From: Photobacterium swingsii
GTDB taxonomy: Bacteria; Pseudomonadota; Gammaproteobacteria; Enterobacterales; Vibrionaceae
Direction: 5' to 3'
Length of the DNA: 64,000 nucleotides
Assembly: GCF_024346715.1 (NCBI RefSeq)
Contig: NZ_AP024852.1
Location: forward strand, 2,046,001 to 2,110,000
Shown here piece after piece: positions 37,002-45,933 of this stretch. Within the stretch, counting starts at the first letter, position 1; each line of letters starts with the position of its first letter. The notes under the pieces are model-generated. The model did not search any database, was not told the origin of the DNA, and was given only the letters and a program-made list of their open reading frames with translations. Made by a program: the position numbers and the translations under genes.

Positions 37002-37659
37002 ACCCTGCCCCTCTAATGGTATGAATAAGGCTTTCCCCACTTTCAACTTCTAGCTTCTTTCGTAGATTCGCTATATGTACGTCAATCACATTGGTTTTAG
37101 GATCGAAATGATAGCTCCATACCGCTTCGAACAAATGCATACGAGATACAACTTGCTCAGCATGCTCCATTAAATATTGCAGTAAGAGAAACTCTTTTTG
37201 CTGTAATAGAATAAGTGCACCACCGCGCCATACTCGATGTGACTTAAGATCCAATTTAAGATCAGCGTATTCATAGCTTGTGACTTCTTTTTTACTCACC
37301 GAGGTTCGCCGCAGCAGTAAATGTACGCGAGCTAACAATTCCGCCAGAGCGAAAGGCTTAATTAAATAATCATCACTGCCCGCATTTAAACCCGCGACCC
37401 GATCTTCTACCGAATCCATGGCACTTAAAATAAGCACTGGGGTTGTATTTTCTGTTGCTCGTAATGCAGCAAGTACTTTCATGCCATCCAACGCAGGTAA
37501 CATACGATCAAGAATAATAAGTTGGTAATTACAACTCGTTGCCATCACTAAACCTTGATGACCATCGTAGGCTTCATCAACAACAAACTGCTGTTCTCGC
37601 AAACCTTTTGCCACAAACTCTCTTGTCGTAGTGTCATCTTCAATGATCAATATTTTCAT
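36982..37659 (-). CDS. OmpR-family response regulator
   Basis: A 225-residue regulator. The receiver domain (about 1-120) has its phospho-aspartate in LIILDRMLPALDG and lysine in YLIKPFAL. The winged-helix DNA-binding domain (about 130-225) is of OmpR type (VIDVHIANLRKKLEVE, IHTIRGAGYVLR). The ATG at 37659 gives the usual MKILIIEDD start; a reading from 37680 adds seven residues. It is translationally coupled with the following kinase. Confidence 0.92.
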   Translation of the reverse strand: MKILIIEDDTTTREFVAKGLREQQFVVDEAYDGHQGLVMATSCNYQLIILDRMLPALDGMKVLAALRATENTTPVLILSAMDSVEDRVAGLNAGSDDYLIKPFALAELLARVHLLLRRTSVSKKEVTSYEYADLKLDLKSHRVWRGGALILLQQKEFLLLQYLMEHAEQVVSRMHLFEAVWSYHFDPKTNVIDVHIANLRKKLEVESGESLIHTIRGAGYVLRQS

Positions 37660-37715
37660 GCCAGTTGCCTCAACATCCATTTACTCACATTCACACTCAA
37701 TAAAATCATGATACT

Positions 37716-37744
37716 AAAAAGCGGCTTACAGAAATGTAAACCGC
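37716..37744 (-). terminator. Terminator after the PTS gene
   Basis: On the minus strand GCGGTTTACA / TGTAAGCCGC (one mismatch) with loop TTTC is followed by TTTTTAG. A second hairpin, GTGGTTT / AAACCAC around AGGGGGG, lies at about 37747-37767. Confidence 0.75.
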
Positions 37745-37782
37745 GTGTGGTTTAGGGGGGAAACCACTTATTTTTTATTTGG

Positions 37783-39150
37783 TTACAGCTGTTTCATCTC
37801 TGTTGCTATGATTTCAGCTTGCGGCCCAAGAACAACTTGTACGTTCTTTTCTCCAACATTCACTATCCCTTTTGCACCCAATGCTTTTACCTTGGCATCA
37901 TCAATCTTGCTACGATCAACAACCGTTAAGCGCAAGCGTGTAATACAAGCGTCGATATCAGTAAGATTGCCTTTCCCACCTAAAGCCATCAAATAGGCAT
38001 TGGCTAACTCACCTGACTGAACCTCAGTATCAGGCATTGCTTTCTCATCCGCTTCGTCCTCACGGCCTGGTGTCTTTAAATCGAAGGTTTTAATGGCGAA
38101 TGTGAATGTCACGAAATACAACACAGCAAAAGCTAAACCAAGTGGAAGCAACTTCCACGCGTTCAGTGCCGCAGGTGCGTTAAAGTTCAATACGTAATCA
38201 ATCAAGCCTGCAGAGAAGCTAAAGACTAAATGAACATCTAATAAAGAAGCAATCACTAAACTTAGCCCCATGAAAACCGCATGCACGACGTATAACACTG
38301 GCGCTAAGAACATGAACAAAAATTCTAGGGGCTCGGTGATCCCTGTTAAGAATGCAGTGAAAGCCACACTTGCTAACATACCGCCAACACGTGCTTTATT
38401 TTCAGGCTTGGCACAATAATAAAAAGCAACAGCCGCTGCAGGTAAACCAAACATCATGATAGGGAAGAAACCCGCCAGCATTAAACCAGCCTGAGGGTCT
38501 TCAGCCCAAAAACGTGATATTTCGCCAGTGACACCGTTATATTCACCAAAGACAAACCACACCATGGTGTTCAATATGTGATGTAGCCCGAAAGGAATAA
38601 GAAGACGGTTAGCAAAGCCATAGGTAAAGGTACCCGCAACACCACTGCCTAGCATCCACTCGCCTAGCATATTAATTGCACTTTGAATCGGAGGCCATAT
38701 AAGACTAAATGAAATCGCCAGCCCTAACGAAACGAGCCCGGTGATTATTGGTACGAAACGCTTGCCCGCAAAGAAACCCAAGAAGTCTGGTAATTGAATA
38801 TTGTAAAAGCGGTTGTATAGGTGTCCCGCGGTAATACCGGCAATGATCCCACCTGCAACACCGGGGTCGATATCTGCATTCATAGTACCCAACGCAGCCA
38901 ACATCACTGTATGGCCAACAACGGCTGCGATAGCCGCTGCCGCAGATCCATCTTTTGATAAACCCGCAGCAACTCCCATAGCAAAAAGTAAGGCGATGTT
39001 ATCGAAAATAGACTGACCAGCTTGAGCCATGAACGCGACATCAAGTAAATCTGGTTGACCAAACCGCAATAGCAACCCAGCAACAGGTAACACGGCAATA
39101 GGCAGCATTAATGCCTTACCGAGTTTTTGAAAGTAACCTAGTATGTTCAT
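37783..39150 (-). CDS. PTS transporter EIICB, N-acetylglucosamine/glucose type
   Basis: A 455-residue phosphotransferase permease. The EIIC domain (about 1-355) has about eight to ten helices with the sugar-binding motif FLTGITEPLEFLFMF. A linker rich in acidic residues follows, then an EIIB domain (about 380-455) with the phospho-cysteine in DIDACITRLRL. No EIIA domain is attached, so phosphate must come from a separate EIIA such as Crr. Sequence character (ILGYFQKLGKALMLPIAVLPVAGLLLR; NRLLIPFGLHHILNT) points to the NagE branch, GlcNAc, but glucose cannot be excluded. No nagA or nagB is adjacent. Confidence 0.88.
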   Translation of the reverse strand: MNILGYFQKLGKALMLPIAVLPVAGLLLRFGQPDLLDVAFMAQAGQSIFDNIALLFAMGVAAGLSKDGSAAAAIAAVVGHTVMLAALGTMNADIDPGVAGGIIAGITAGHLYNRFYNIQLPDFLGFFAGKRFVPIITGLVSLGLAISFSLIWPPIQSAINMLGEWMLGSGVAGTFTYGFANRLLIPFGLHHILNTMVWFVFGEYNGVTGEISRFWAEDPQAGLMLAGFFPIMMFGLPAAAVAFYYCAKPENKARVGGMLASVAFTAFLTGITEPLEFLFMFLAPVLYVVHAVFMGLSLVIASLLDVHLVFSFSAGLIDYVLNFNAPAALNAWKLLPLGLAFAVLYFVTFTFAIKTFDLKTPGREDEADEKAMPDTEVQSGELANAYLMALGGKGNLTDIDACITRLRLTVVDRSKIDDAKVKALGAKGIVNVGEKNVQVVLGPQAEIIATEMKQL

Positions 39151-39268
39151 ATTTCCACTCCATAAAATAACGCTATCTATTGCGAAATACTTTACTGGAG
39201 TCGCGGTAAAGCGAGCCTTTTCAGAAGATTAAGGATTGTTAATCTTTTAGTCATAACCGAGATGCAAT

Positions 39269-39296
39269 AAACCCCACCTAGATTTAAGTGGGGTTT
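39269..39296 (-). terminator. Terminator after the oxidoreductase gene
   Basis: A 9-bp stem AAACCCCAC / GTGGGGTTT with a 10-nt loop; the U-tract is weak (TTTATTG). Confidence 0.65.
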
Positions 39297-39330
39297 ATGA
39301 TTTTGTCGCTTCTACCTGTATTGAGCACTA

Positions 39331-40254
39331 TTACTTCAATCGCTGATAAATTTGTTCACACAAGAAATGAGAGTGAAGATTACGTGCTGTCAATTGGCTA
39401 TCTTGCTTACCGCTATCAATCACAGATATCCAATGCTCATGCATCGCATGAAAGCCTTTGGTTGCTAGCATAGGTGTCCAGTCAGGACTCTGTAATCGGG
39501 ATTCGACACCTTGAGACCAATGCTTGCCCGAAACAAAAGAATCAAATTGAAAAGTTTGATTGCGATAATTAGCCGTTACAATTTCTTGAGTACAACCATG
39601 AAGGCGGTGCATAGAAGCATGATAGATGGTTTGCTGATGCTGCCATTGCACATCGATCCTTGCTAATTGCTCGCCATCACGCTGATGCATAACCTGAATG
39701 TCATTAGCATTAACGGCTGCACTAATATTTATACTGTCGAGTGGATGGATGTAGTCATCAAACACAAAAGTACGAATATCACCCGTTAAATTATGACGAT
39801 GTTTCTCCCAACGAAGAGATAACAAGGGTTGCTGATTATCCCCTCCCTGTTGATAGTTAGGCATACAGCGGTTAAATAGCGGGATATACCGGCGGTTAAA
39901 CCCCATGAACAACGGTAATGATTTTGCTTCCGCTAGTTCATGTAATGTTTCGCAGTGTGCGTAATTATCTGACAAGGGTTTATCAACAAAAACAGGTAAT
40001 CCTTGCGATAAAAAGTAATGCGCGATATCAAAATGTGAAAACGTCGCGCTATGGATCATTACGGCATCAACGCCCAATGAGACAAGCTGACGATAATCAG
40101 TACATGTTGTCGTTATGCGGTACTTTGCCGCCAATTGAGCCAACCTTTCTGGGTTACGCGTACAAAATACCAGCTCGACATTGGGTAGCTGAGCTAATAC
40201 AGGTAAATGGGCTTTCTCTGCGATATCACCCAACCCAATCACACCAATTTTCAT
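39331..40254 (-). CDS. Gfo/Idh/MocA-family oxidoreductase (MviM-like)
   Basis: A 307-residue NAD(P)-dependent dehydrogenase-like protein. The N-terminal Rossmann fold is GVIGLGDIAEKAHLPVL, and the family motif appears as DKPLSDN in place of the usual EKP. A C-terminal alpha/beta domain follows. Length and the opening sequence resemble E. coli MviM (YceM), whose substrate is unknown. Cysteine-, histidine- and glutamine-rich segments in the second half are not diagnostic. It is monocistronic, upstream of the PTS gene and separated by a terminator. Confidence 0.8.
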   Translation of the reverse strand: MKIGVIGLGDIAEKAHLPVLAQLPNVELVFCTRNPERLAQLAAKYRITTTCTDYRQLVSLGVDAVMIHSATFSHFDIAHYFLSQGLPVFVDKPLSDNYAHCETLHELAEAKSLPLFMGFNRRYIPLFNRCMPNYQQGGDNQQPLLSLRWEKHRHNLTGDIRTFVFDDYIHPLDSINISAAVNANDIQVMHQRDGEQLARIDVQWQHQQTIYHASMHRLHGCTQEIVTANYRNQTFQFDSFVSGKHWSQGVESRLQSPDWTPMLATKGFHAMHEHWISVIDSGKQDSQLTARNLHSHFLCEQIYQRLK

Positions 40255-40429
40255 TCGTTTTCCCTATCCAATTTATGTTGGCAATAGTATGGAAATATAT
40301 CATTGAATACCTAACGCAACACAGTTAAGTGCAATATAAGCTCACAAATAAAATGACGCTTTTTTTACACTCGTTAACCCGAGGTTTGCTATAGTTGCCC
40401 TCTTTTTTTGCACAACTAAAGCGATCGTC

Positions 40430-41140
40430 ATGTTACGCACCCAATTACAACGAAAAATACCTAGCTATAAGGTGCTTGGTTTATTCGCGCTATTACTCGT
40501 AGCGCTATTAGCATTATTTCCCTCGCCGTCTTTAGTCGCCCCAGCAAGTGACAGTACAGGGTTTATTTTCACTTTGCTTTCAAACTCAGCGGGTAACCCG
40601 TGGTTTATTATTGCTGTCGCTCTTTTATGCTTACTGCCACTTATCTATAAAAAGGATAAGAAGGCTTGCCTTATTCTATGGGCGCAATTTGCTTTAATTC
40701 TAGTACTTAGCTTTGCCGCTAAATCATTTATGAAGCATATTACGGAAGTTCCTCGTCCCTACACGCATGAACTTGCTGCACTTGAATTAGTCGACTCTGC
40801 ACCTGCGTTTTATCAATTAACATCCGAACAAAAAGAAGATGTTATAGAAGAAGCAAAAGATAACGTCAGTGAATGGCGTATTCGCCATTGGGAAGGTGAA
40901 ACTAATTATTCATTGCCTTCAGGCCATACTATTTTTGTGGCTGTCTGTATCGTATTTTGGGGAGGTTTCTTGCTACGTAATAAAGGCTACATCCCTGTTG
41001 CTTTACTGCTGAGTTGGGGGTTAGGTGTGGCGATAAGTCGAATTTGGCTGGGTATGCACTGGCCAAGCGATCTTATGGCTTCTACATTTTGTGCTGCACT
41101 ACTTTACCTGTTAGTGCCAGAGCCCACAGAGCAGAAATAA
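40430..41140 (+). CDS. pgpB: Phosphatidylglycerophosphatase B, PAP2 family
   Basis: A 236-residue inner-membrane lipid phosphatase acting on phosphatidylglycerophosphate and undecaprenyl pyrophosphate. It has about six helices. The three PAP2 motifs are present: K-x6-RP in KHITEVPRPYTH, PSGHT, and SRIWLGMHWPSDL with the catalytic histidine. The spacing between the first two motifs, including the EEAKDNVSEWRIRHWEGE segment, is that of PgpB. Start ATG at 40430; the ribosome binding site is weak. Terminator at 41164. Confidence 0.9.
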   Translation: MLRTQLQRKIPSYKVLGLFALLLVALLALFPSPSLVAPASDSTGFIFTLLSNSAGNPWFIIAVALLCLLPLIYKKDKKACLILWAQFALILVLSFAAKSFMKHITEVPRPYTHELAALELVDSAPAFYQLTSEQKEDVIEEAKDNVSEWRIRHWEGETNYSLPSGHTIFVAVCIVFWGGFLLRNKGYIPVALLLSWGLGVAISRIWLGMHWPSDLMASTFCAALLYLLVPEPTEQK

Positions 41141-41163
41141 AGTAAAACCCTTTATTCAAATAT

Positions 41164-41194
41164 AAAAATGCCAACCGTTCGGTTGGCATTTTTG
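41164..41194. terminator. Bidirectional terminator between pgpB and lpxL
   Basis: The stem AAAAATGCCAACCG / CGGTTGGCATTTTT with a very short loop (TT) gives U-tracts both ways between convergent genes. Confidence 0.92.
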
Positions 41195-41256
41195 TTTTTG
41201 ATATATACAATCTCAGTTAACATCTATCAATAAATATACATGTTAACTTTACAATC

Positions 41257-42186
41257 TTAATCGTAAAGCGATGGCTCGCCTTCTGGGCGTGTTTTGAAAC
41301 GACGGTGCAACCACATATATTGATCAGGGGCTTCCATGATCTGACGCTCAATGGATTTATTGATATAAATTGCAGCCGCTTCCGGATCATTGTGTGGAAA
41401 CTCTGTCAACGGTTCCATCACTTTTACTGTGTACTTACCTGTCTCCCCATGACGTACCATGGCAAAAGGAACAATCGCGCAACCAGACGCGTCTGCTAAC
41501 AAGCTCGTCCCCGTCGTTGTACACGCTTTTTCTACAGCAAAAAGCGGCGCAAATGCGGAGCGACGAAGACCGTAATCATGATCAGGTGCATACCAAAGGC
41601 GCTCACCATCACGCAGGGATTTCAGCATACCTTTTACGTCTTTACGATCGATTAAACTACGGTTAGAACGCACTCGGCCGTGATACTGAAAATAATCAAA
41701 ACATGGGTTATCATTTGGACGGTATACACCTGTACCAGAAGCATGAAGGCCCATAGCACGCGCACCTAACTCAAGGTTTAACGAATGTACAGCAATCAAC
41801 AACACGCCTTTTCCTTCGCTCTCAAGTTTATGAAGAATATCTACACCTTCACATTCAACATGCCGTGTAACTCGCAAATCAGGCCAAAACCACGCCATAC
41901 CCGTTTCAAATAAGGCAAGCCCCGTACTATCGATGTTTTTCTTAATTAATGCCTCACGAGCATCATCCGACATCTCAGGAAAACATAACTCTAAATTACG
42001 CTTCATCGTTGAACGACGTTTCTTCATTAGCTTCATCGCTAAACGTCCGATGCCTTGCCCCATACGGAATTGAATGAAATAAGGAAGCCAGCTGATCAGA
42101 TACATCACACCAATCAAAATTAATGTTGGCCAGTAGCGCGGATGTAGCAACGCTTTTGTGAAGCGCGGCGGGGTAAAATTGCTCAT
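41257..42186 (-). CDS. lpxL: Lipid A lauroyl acyltransferase LpxL
   Basis: Adds a secondary acyl chain to Kdo2-lipid IVA during lipid A synthesis, at the inner membrane. The 309 residues share with E. coli LpxL the segments ALLHPRYW, NLELCFPEMS, ETGMAWFWPD, VYRPNDNP, WYAPDHDYG and QYMWLHRRFKTRPEG. The catalytic H-x4-E is in VHSLNLELGA. One N-terminal membrane helix (about 20-40) is present. The ATG at 42186 matches the E. coli N-terminus; an upstream start at 42213 would add nine residues and has AGGA near it. It is monocistronic and downstream of the candidate small RNA on the same strand. Confidence 0.92.
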   Translation of the reverse strand: MSNFTPPRFTKALLHPRYWPTLILIGVMYLISWLPYFIQFRMGQGIGRLAMKLMKKRRSTMKRNLELCFPEMSDDAREALIKKNIDSTGLALFETGMAWFWPDLRVTRHVECEGVDILHKLESEGKGVLLIAVHSLNLELGARAMGLHASGTGVYRPNDNPCFDYFQYHGRVRSNRSLIDRKDVKGMLKSLRDGERLWYAPDHDYGLRRSAFAPLFAVEKACTTTGTSLLADASGCAIVPFAMVRHGETGKYTVKVMEPLTEFPHNDPEAAAIYINKSIERQIMEAPDQYMWLHRRFKTRPEGEPSLYD

Positions 42187-42350
42187 ATTATACAATATGT
42201 CCCTTATTATCATGATCCTAGAATGCGATCATTCAGGTAATTGACCTAATATTTTATGATTTGAAGCTGGCTATAGCAAGCAAGCATCGAATAGACATCA
42301 TTTACCGACGATGTTTTAACCGCTTGATCTATTAAATGAAGTGTTCAGAC

Positions 42351-42481
42351 AAAGAAAAGCCACCATAATTGGTGGCTAGTAAGGTATTACGATCTCGATA
42401 CTAACGCACTAGCGCTTATCCCCCTAAGCCCGTGCTACCTCGATCGCCTACCTCTAATAAGAAAAGTATTGAACTAGGACT
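42351..42481 (-). ncRNA. Candidate sigma-54-dependent small RNA
   Basis: About 131 nt between a sigma-54-like promoter (42493-42507) and an intrinsic terminator (8-bp stem AGCCACCA / TGGTGGCT, loop ATTA, tail TTTCTTT; stem at 42358-42377). No ORF of note lies inside. The segment looks richer in G and C than the flanks. It can form a GCTTA / TAAGC stem with a GGGGGA loop, flanked by GCAC / GTGC. Layout resembles the Qrr RNAs of Vibrio, but the conserved Qrr core is absent. An untranslated leader of lpxL that ends early is an alternative. Confidence 0.5.
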
Positions 42482-42492
42482 CACTGATTAAT

Positions 42493-42507
42493 GCATAAGT
42501 GTTGCCA
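42493..42507 (-). promoter_or_regulatory. Sigma-54-like promoter reading left
   Basis: On the minus strand TTGGCAACACTTATGCA has GG and GC at the exact 10-bp spacing and a good -24 element; the -12 element is ATGCA in place of TTGCA. The start would be at 42481. A symmetric AAAAGC-N7-GCTTTT at 42576-42594, about 95-113 bp upstream, is a possible activator site. Confidence 0.5.
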
Positions 42508-42668
42508 ACTTTTATTATTTTTTAAATTCAGTCAGTTAATAGCAAGGATACGTAATGACAAACAAGATGTGTAAAAAAAGCTGACAACGCTTTTAGCTAA
42601 ATCATCTCTGTTATATTTTATGATATGCTTGAAAAATCAAGGATTAATCACATGGACTTCCTGCTAAC

Positions 42669-42962
42669 ATGAACATTAGCAAAACCAAATCAAGTTTTTA
42701 CCGTCGACTTTATGTTGCCCACCTGATCGAAACGGGTACATCAAGTGTGCCAGCTATCATTGAATTTAGCGGCATGCCACGTCGAACCGCCCAAGACACC
42801 ATCAAAAACCTCGCTGAACTCGACATTGTTTGTGAATTTGAACAAACCCAAGGTGAACGAAACCACAGTGGACAATATGTGATTAGAGACTGGGGGGCCA
42901 TTAACAAAACATGGGTCAAACAACACATCGCTGAGATCAGGGGATTGTTGAATTACCCTTAA
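42669..42962 (+). CDS. Small winged-helix DNA-binding protein
   Basis: A 97-residue protein with a clear HTH: VPAIIEFSGMPRRTAQDTIKNLAEL, followed by a wing-like pair of strands (IVCEFEQTQGERNHSGQYVIRDWG) and a C-terminal helix. It is a single winged-helix domain without sensor part, probably a local regulator. I do not recognise a named family. It is divergent from the candidate small RNA, with a 187-bp spacer, so control of that RNA is possible but unproved. Confidence 0.65.
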   Translation: MNISKTKSSFYRRLYVAHLIETGTSSVPAIIEFSGMPRRTAQDTIKNLAELDIVCEFEQTQGERNHSGQYVIRDWGAINKTWVKQHIAEIRGLLNYP

Positions 42963-43225
42963 TCGAAATGAATGTCACACCTCAACACGACATTCCTGCT
43001 AATACCGTAATAAATAGGAAAAAATGTCCTATCATAATCATCAGAACACTATGACAACGCAATGTCAGCGTATTGATTGGTTGTAAAATAAACTAAGACT
43101 CCGATTCTTCTTGCAATTAGGCTAAAAAATGCTGCCAGGCTAGGTGTAATGGGGCTTTGTTATGGTAGTATTCTGGCTAAATTGTTCATAGTGAATCGAT
43201 TTTTCACTGCAAAGAGTAGACGAAT

Positions 43226-43915
43226 ATGGCTTTTGATTTTTCTAAAATGACTGTTGATCTATCGGCGATGCCGACAACTATCGATATGGGACACGCTTGG
43301 TTAGGTGGTTTAGTGTTAGTACTGCTAGTGCTTTACATCGCTAAAAAAGGCAAACCTGTTGAAGTTGAAAAAATTGTTGAGAAACAAGTCGAAGTAGAAA
43401 AAATCGTCGAGGTTGAAAAACCTGTCGAAAAAATCGTTGAAGTAGAGAAGATTGTTGAAAAACCTGTCGAGAAAATCGTCGAAGTAGAAAAAATCGTCGA
43501 AAAAATTGTTGAAGTTGAACCTAAGCTGAAAACATCAACACCTGACGCTGCCCTTCAACTACTATCTTTGCTACAACAAGAAGCGCGTTTTATCGATTTC
43601 ATGCAAGAAGACCTCAAAGGTTTTGCTGACGCAGATATCGGTGCAGCTGCACGTGTTATTCACGAAGGCGGCCAAAAAGTGCTGAACGAATACTTTAGCT
43701 TTGCGCCTGTTCGTTCTGAAGAAGAAGAAACACGCGTAACGCTACCAGCAGGCTTTAATGCCTCTGAAGTTCGCCTAACAGGTAATGTTGTGGGCGAAGC
43801 ACCATTTACTGGAACACTGATCCATCGTGGTTGGAAAGTAACTGATATCAAACTGCCAAAAATGGCAGAAGGACATGATGCTCAGATTATTGCCGCCGCT
43901 GAGGTAGAACTGTAA
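43226..43915 (+). CDS. Membrane-anchored DUF2760 protein with KIVEVEK repeats
   Basis: A 229-residue protein in three parts. A membrane helix lies at about 23-39 (LGGLVLVLLVLYIAK). A highly charged repeat region at about 43-100 is built from units like VEKIVEVEK and VEKPVEK. The DUF2760 domain (about 105-229) follows; it opens with DAALQLLSLLQQEARFIDFMQEDL and ends with a strand-rich part (GFNASEVRLTGNVVGEAPFTGTLIHRGWKV). The repeats would make an extended, helix-like spacer between membrane and domain. Function is unknown. The stop overlaps the start of the first Hsp70 gene (TAATG), so the two are translationally coupled. Confidence 0.85.
   Translation: MAFDFSKMTVDLSAMPTTIDMGHAWLGGLVLVLLVLYIAKKGKPVEVEKIVEKQVEVEKIVEVEKPVEKIVEVEKIVEKPVEKIVEVEKIVEKIVEVEPKLKTSTPDAALQLLSLLQQEARFIDFMQEDLKGFADADIGAAARVIHEGGQKVLNEYFSFAPVRSEEEETRVTLPAGFNASEVRLTGNVVGEAPFTGTLIHRGWKVTDIKLPKMAEGHDAQIIAAAEVEL
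43352..43525 (+). repeat. Coding tandem repeat for KIVEVEK-type units
   Basis: About 58 codons of related 4-9 residue units. Synonymous codon choice varies between copies (GTT/GTC, AAA/AAG), so the peptide repeat is better kept than the DNA repeat. Copy number could vary by slippage. Confidence 0.7.
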
Positions 43916-45750
43916 TGCAAGAGACACAAGAACACCGTTATAGCGTTGGTATCGACTTAGGTACGACTCACTGCGTATTGTCGTATGTAGACCTTCAAGA
44001 TGAAGAAGCCAGCGTTAAAGTTATGCCAATTTCTCAACTGACCACACCAGGTCACGTTGAAGAAAAAGACCAATTGCCATCATTCATGTATCAAGCACAT
44101 GAATCCGAGCTTGCACAAGGTGATACAGCGTTACCTTGGAACACGCAGCCAAAAGCAATTGTGGGTGCAATGGCACGTAACCTAGGCAGCAAAACCCCTA
44201 TTCGTTTAATCGCGAGTGCTAAAAGCTGGTTATGCCACGGTGGTGTGAACCGTCGTGACGCTTTTCTTCCGCTAAATAGCCCAGAAGAAGTCGTAAAGGC
44301 ATCACCACTAGAAGCGACTCGCTGCTACCTAGAGCATCTTGTTGATGCGTGGAACCACAATAATCCTGAAACACCACTGTGCGATCAAGATGTCACTATC
44401 ACTGTTCCTGCATCTTTTGACCCTGCAGCGCGTGACCTAACAGCAGAAGCTGCACGTCATGTTGGTTTCAAACACCTAACGCTACTTGAAGAGCCACAAG
44501 CAGCAGTTTACAGCTGGATCAAGAATAACGATGACACGTGGCGTGACCAAGTTTCTGTTGGTGACATCGTACTGGTTGTCGATATCGGCGGTGGTACTAC
44601 CGACCTTTCTTTGGTTGCTGTAACTGAAGAAGAAGGTAACCTAACGCTAAATCGTGTCGCTGTTGGTGATCACATCCTTCTGGGTGGTGACAACATGGAT
44701 TTAGCCCTTGCCTACCGCTTGAAAATGAAACTAGCGCAAGAAGGTAAGCAACTACAACCTTGGCAGATCCAAGCAATTACTCACGCCTGCCGTGATGCTA
44801 AAGAAGCTCTGCTAAGTGACGCTGAACTACAAGCTGTCCCTATTGTTGTACCAAGCCGTGGTTCTAAACTGCTTGGCGGTACACTTCAAACTGAGCTAAC
44901 GCAAGAAGAAGTACAACAAACACTGGTTGAAGGTTTCTTCCCTCGCACTGGTATTGAAGAACACCCTGTACAAACAGCACGTGGCGCACTAACGCAAATG
45001 GGCTTACCGTACGCACAAGATGCAGCTGTTAGCCGCCATGTTGCAAGCTTCTTAAGCCGTCAAGCTTCCGCTGTTGATGAACTGTTTGAGAAGTTCGAAC
45101 AAATTCACGAAGGTTTCATCCGCCCTACCGCTATTTTGTTTAATGGTGGTGTACTGAAATCTCAGCTTATCTCTGATCGCCTGTTGGCTATTATCAATAG
45201 CTGGTTAACAACAGCAGGTTCAGAAGAAGCTAAATTACTTGAAGGCTTAGACCTCGACCTTGCCGTTGCAAGTGGTGCGTCTTACTACGGCTCAGTGCGC
45301 AAAGGTAAAGGCGTTCGTATCCGTGGCGGTATCGCAAGCAGTTATTATGTAGGTATCGAAAGTGCAATGCCTGCTATTCCAGGTATGGAACCACCACTAG
45401 AAGCACTGTGTGTGGCACCATTTGGTATGGAAGAAGGCTCTCACGCTGACGTACCTAGCCAAGAGTTCGGTCTCGTCATCGGCCAACCTGTACAATTCCA
45501 ATTCTTTGGTTCCACCGTTCGCCGCGACGATGCAGCTGGTACACACCTAGATTGGTGGCAGCCAGAAGAAATGGAAGAGTTACCAACGATTCAAGTAACA
45601 CTGCCTGTTTCTGAAGGCCGTACAGCAGGTGAAGTTGTTCCGGTTCGTCTTGCTTCACGCGTTACTGAGTTAGGCACACTCTGCCTAGAAGCTATCCCTA
45701 CCGATGGCGGTCAGAAGTGGCAAGTTGAATTCGATGTACGCGAAAAGTAA
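43915..45750 (+). CDS. Hsp70-family protein 1 of the DUF2760 operon
   Basis: A 611-residue Hsp70 relative. The ATPase domain (about 8-480) has phosphate loop 1 GIDLGTTHCVLSY, loop 2 VDIGGGTTDLSLV and the FNGGVLKS adenosine motif. A shorter beta-rich segment follows (about 490-611), like a reduced substrate-binding domain (PVQFQFFGSTVRRDD...KWQVEFDVREK). There is no helical lid and no EEVD-type tail. It differs from DnaK, HscA and HscC. It is probably a specialised chaperone that works with the DUF2760 protein and the second Hsp70. No DnaJ or GrpE partner is in the window. Confidence 0.88.
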   Translation: MQETQEHRYSVGIDLGTTHCVLSYVDLQDEEASVKVMPISQLTTPGHVEEKDQLPSFMYQAHESELAQGDTALPWNTQPKAIVGAMARNLGSKTPIRLIASAKSWLCHGGVNRRDAFLPLNSPEEVVKASPLEATRCYLEHLVDAWNHNNPETPLCDQDVTITVPASFDPAARDLTAEAARHVGFKHLTLLEEPQAAVYSWIKNNDDTWRDQVSVGDIVLVVDIGGGTTDLSLVAVTEEEGNLTLNRVAVGDHILLGGDNMDLALAYRLKMKLAQEGKQLQPWQIQAITHACRDAKEALLSDAELQAVPIVVPSRGSKLLGGTLQTELTQEEVQQTLVEGFFPRTGIEEHPVQTARGALTQMGLPYAQDAAVSRHVASFLSRQASAVDELFEKFEQIHEGFIRPTAILFNGGVLKSQLISDRLLAIINSWLTTAGSEEAKLLEGLDLDLAVASGASYYGSVRKGKGVRIRGGIASSYYVGIESAMPAIPGMEPPLEALCVAPFGMEEGSHADVPSQEFGLVIGQPVQFQFFGSTVRRDDAAGTHLDWWQPEEMEELPTIQVTLPVSEGRTAGEVVPVRLASRVTELGTLCLEAIPTDGGQKWQVEFDVREK

Positions 45751-45765
45751 TCAAAGTTAACACCC

Positions 45766-45797
45766 AAACGGCGCATCCTTGATGCGCCGTTTGTTTT
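45766..45797 (+). terminator. Terminator after Hsp70 protein 1
   Basis: A 12-bp stem AAACGGCGCATC / GATGCGCCGTTT with loop CTT is followed by GTTTT, 16 bp past the stop. It may reduce transcription into the second Hsp70 gene. Confidence 0.85.
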
Positions 45798-45933
45798 AGT
45801 ATCAAACATCGTCATCTTAATGAACTGGTAACTCCGCAAGTACTGTACGAACAACTCAAACAATTCATAAATTGCGGCTACCGCTTCGCTATCAATCAGC
45901 ATTCACCATTGGTATAACTATCTGGAGTGATAA

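Noticed and set aside
37747..37767. Rightward orphan terminator GTGGTTT-AGGGGGG-AAACCAC followed by T-rich sequence
   Set aside because: No promoter or gene reads right into it; it is more simply part of the 3' end of the leftward PTS transcript.
42351..42507. A Qrr quorum-sensing RNA
   Set aside because: Promoter type and size fit, but the conserved Qrr pairing region and neighbouring luxO are absent, so only a generic small-RNA candidate is reported.
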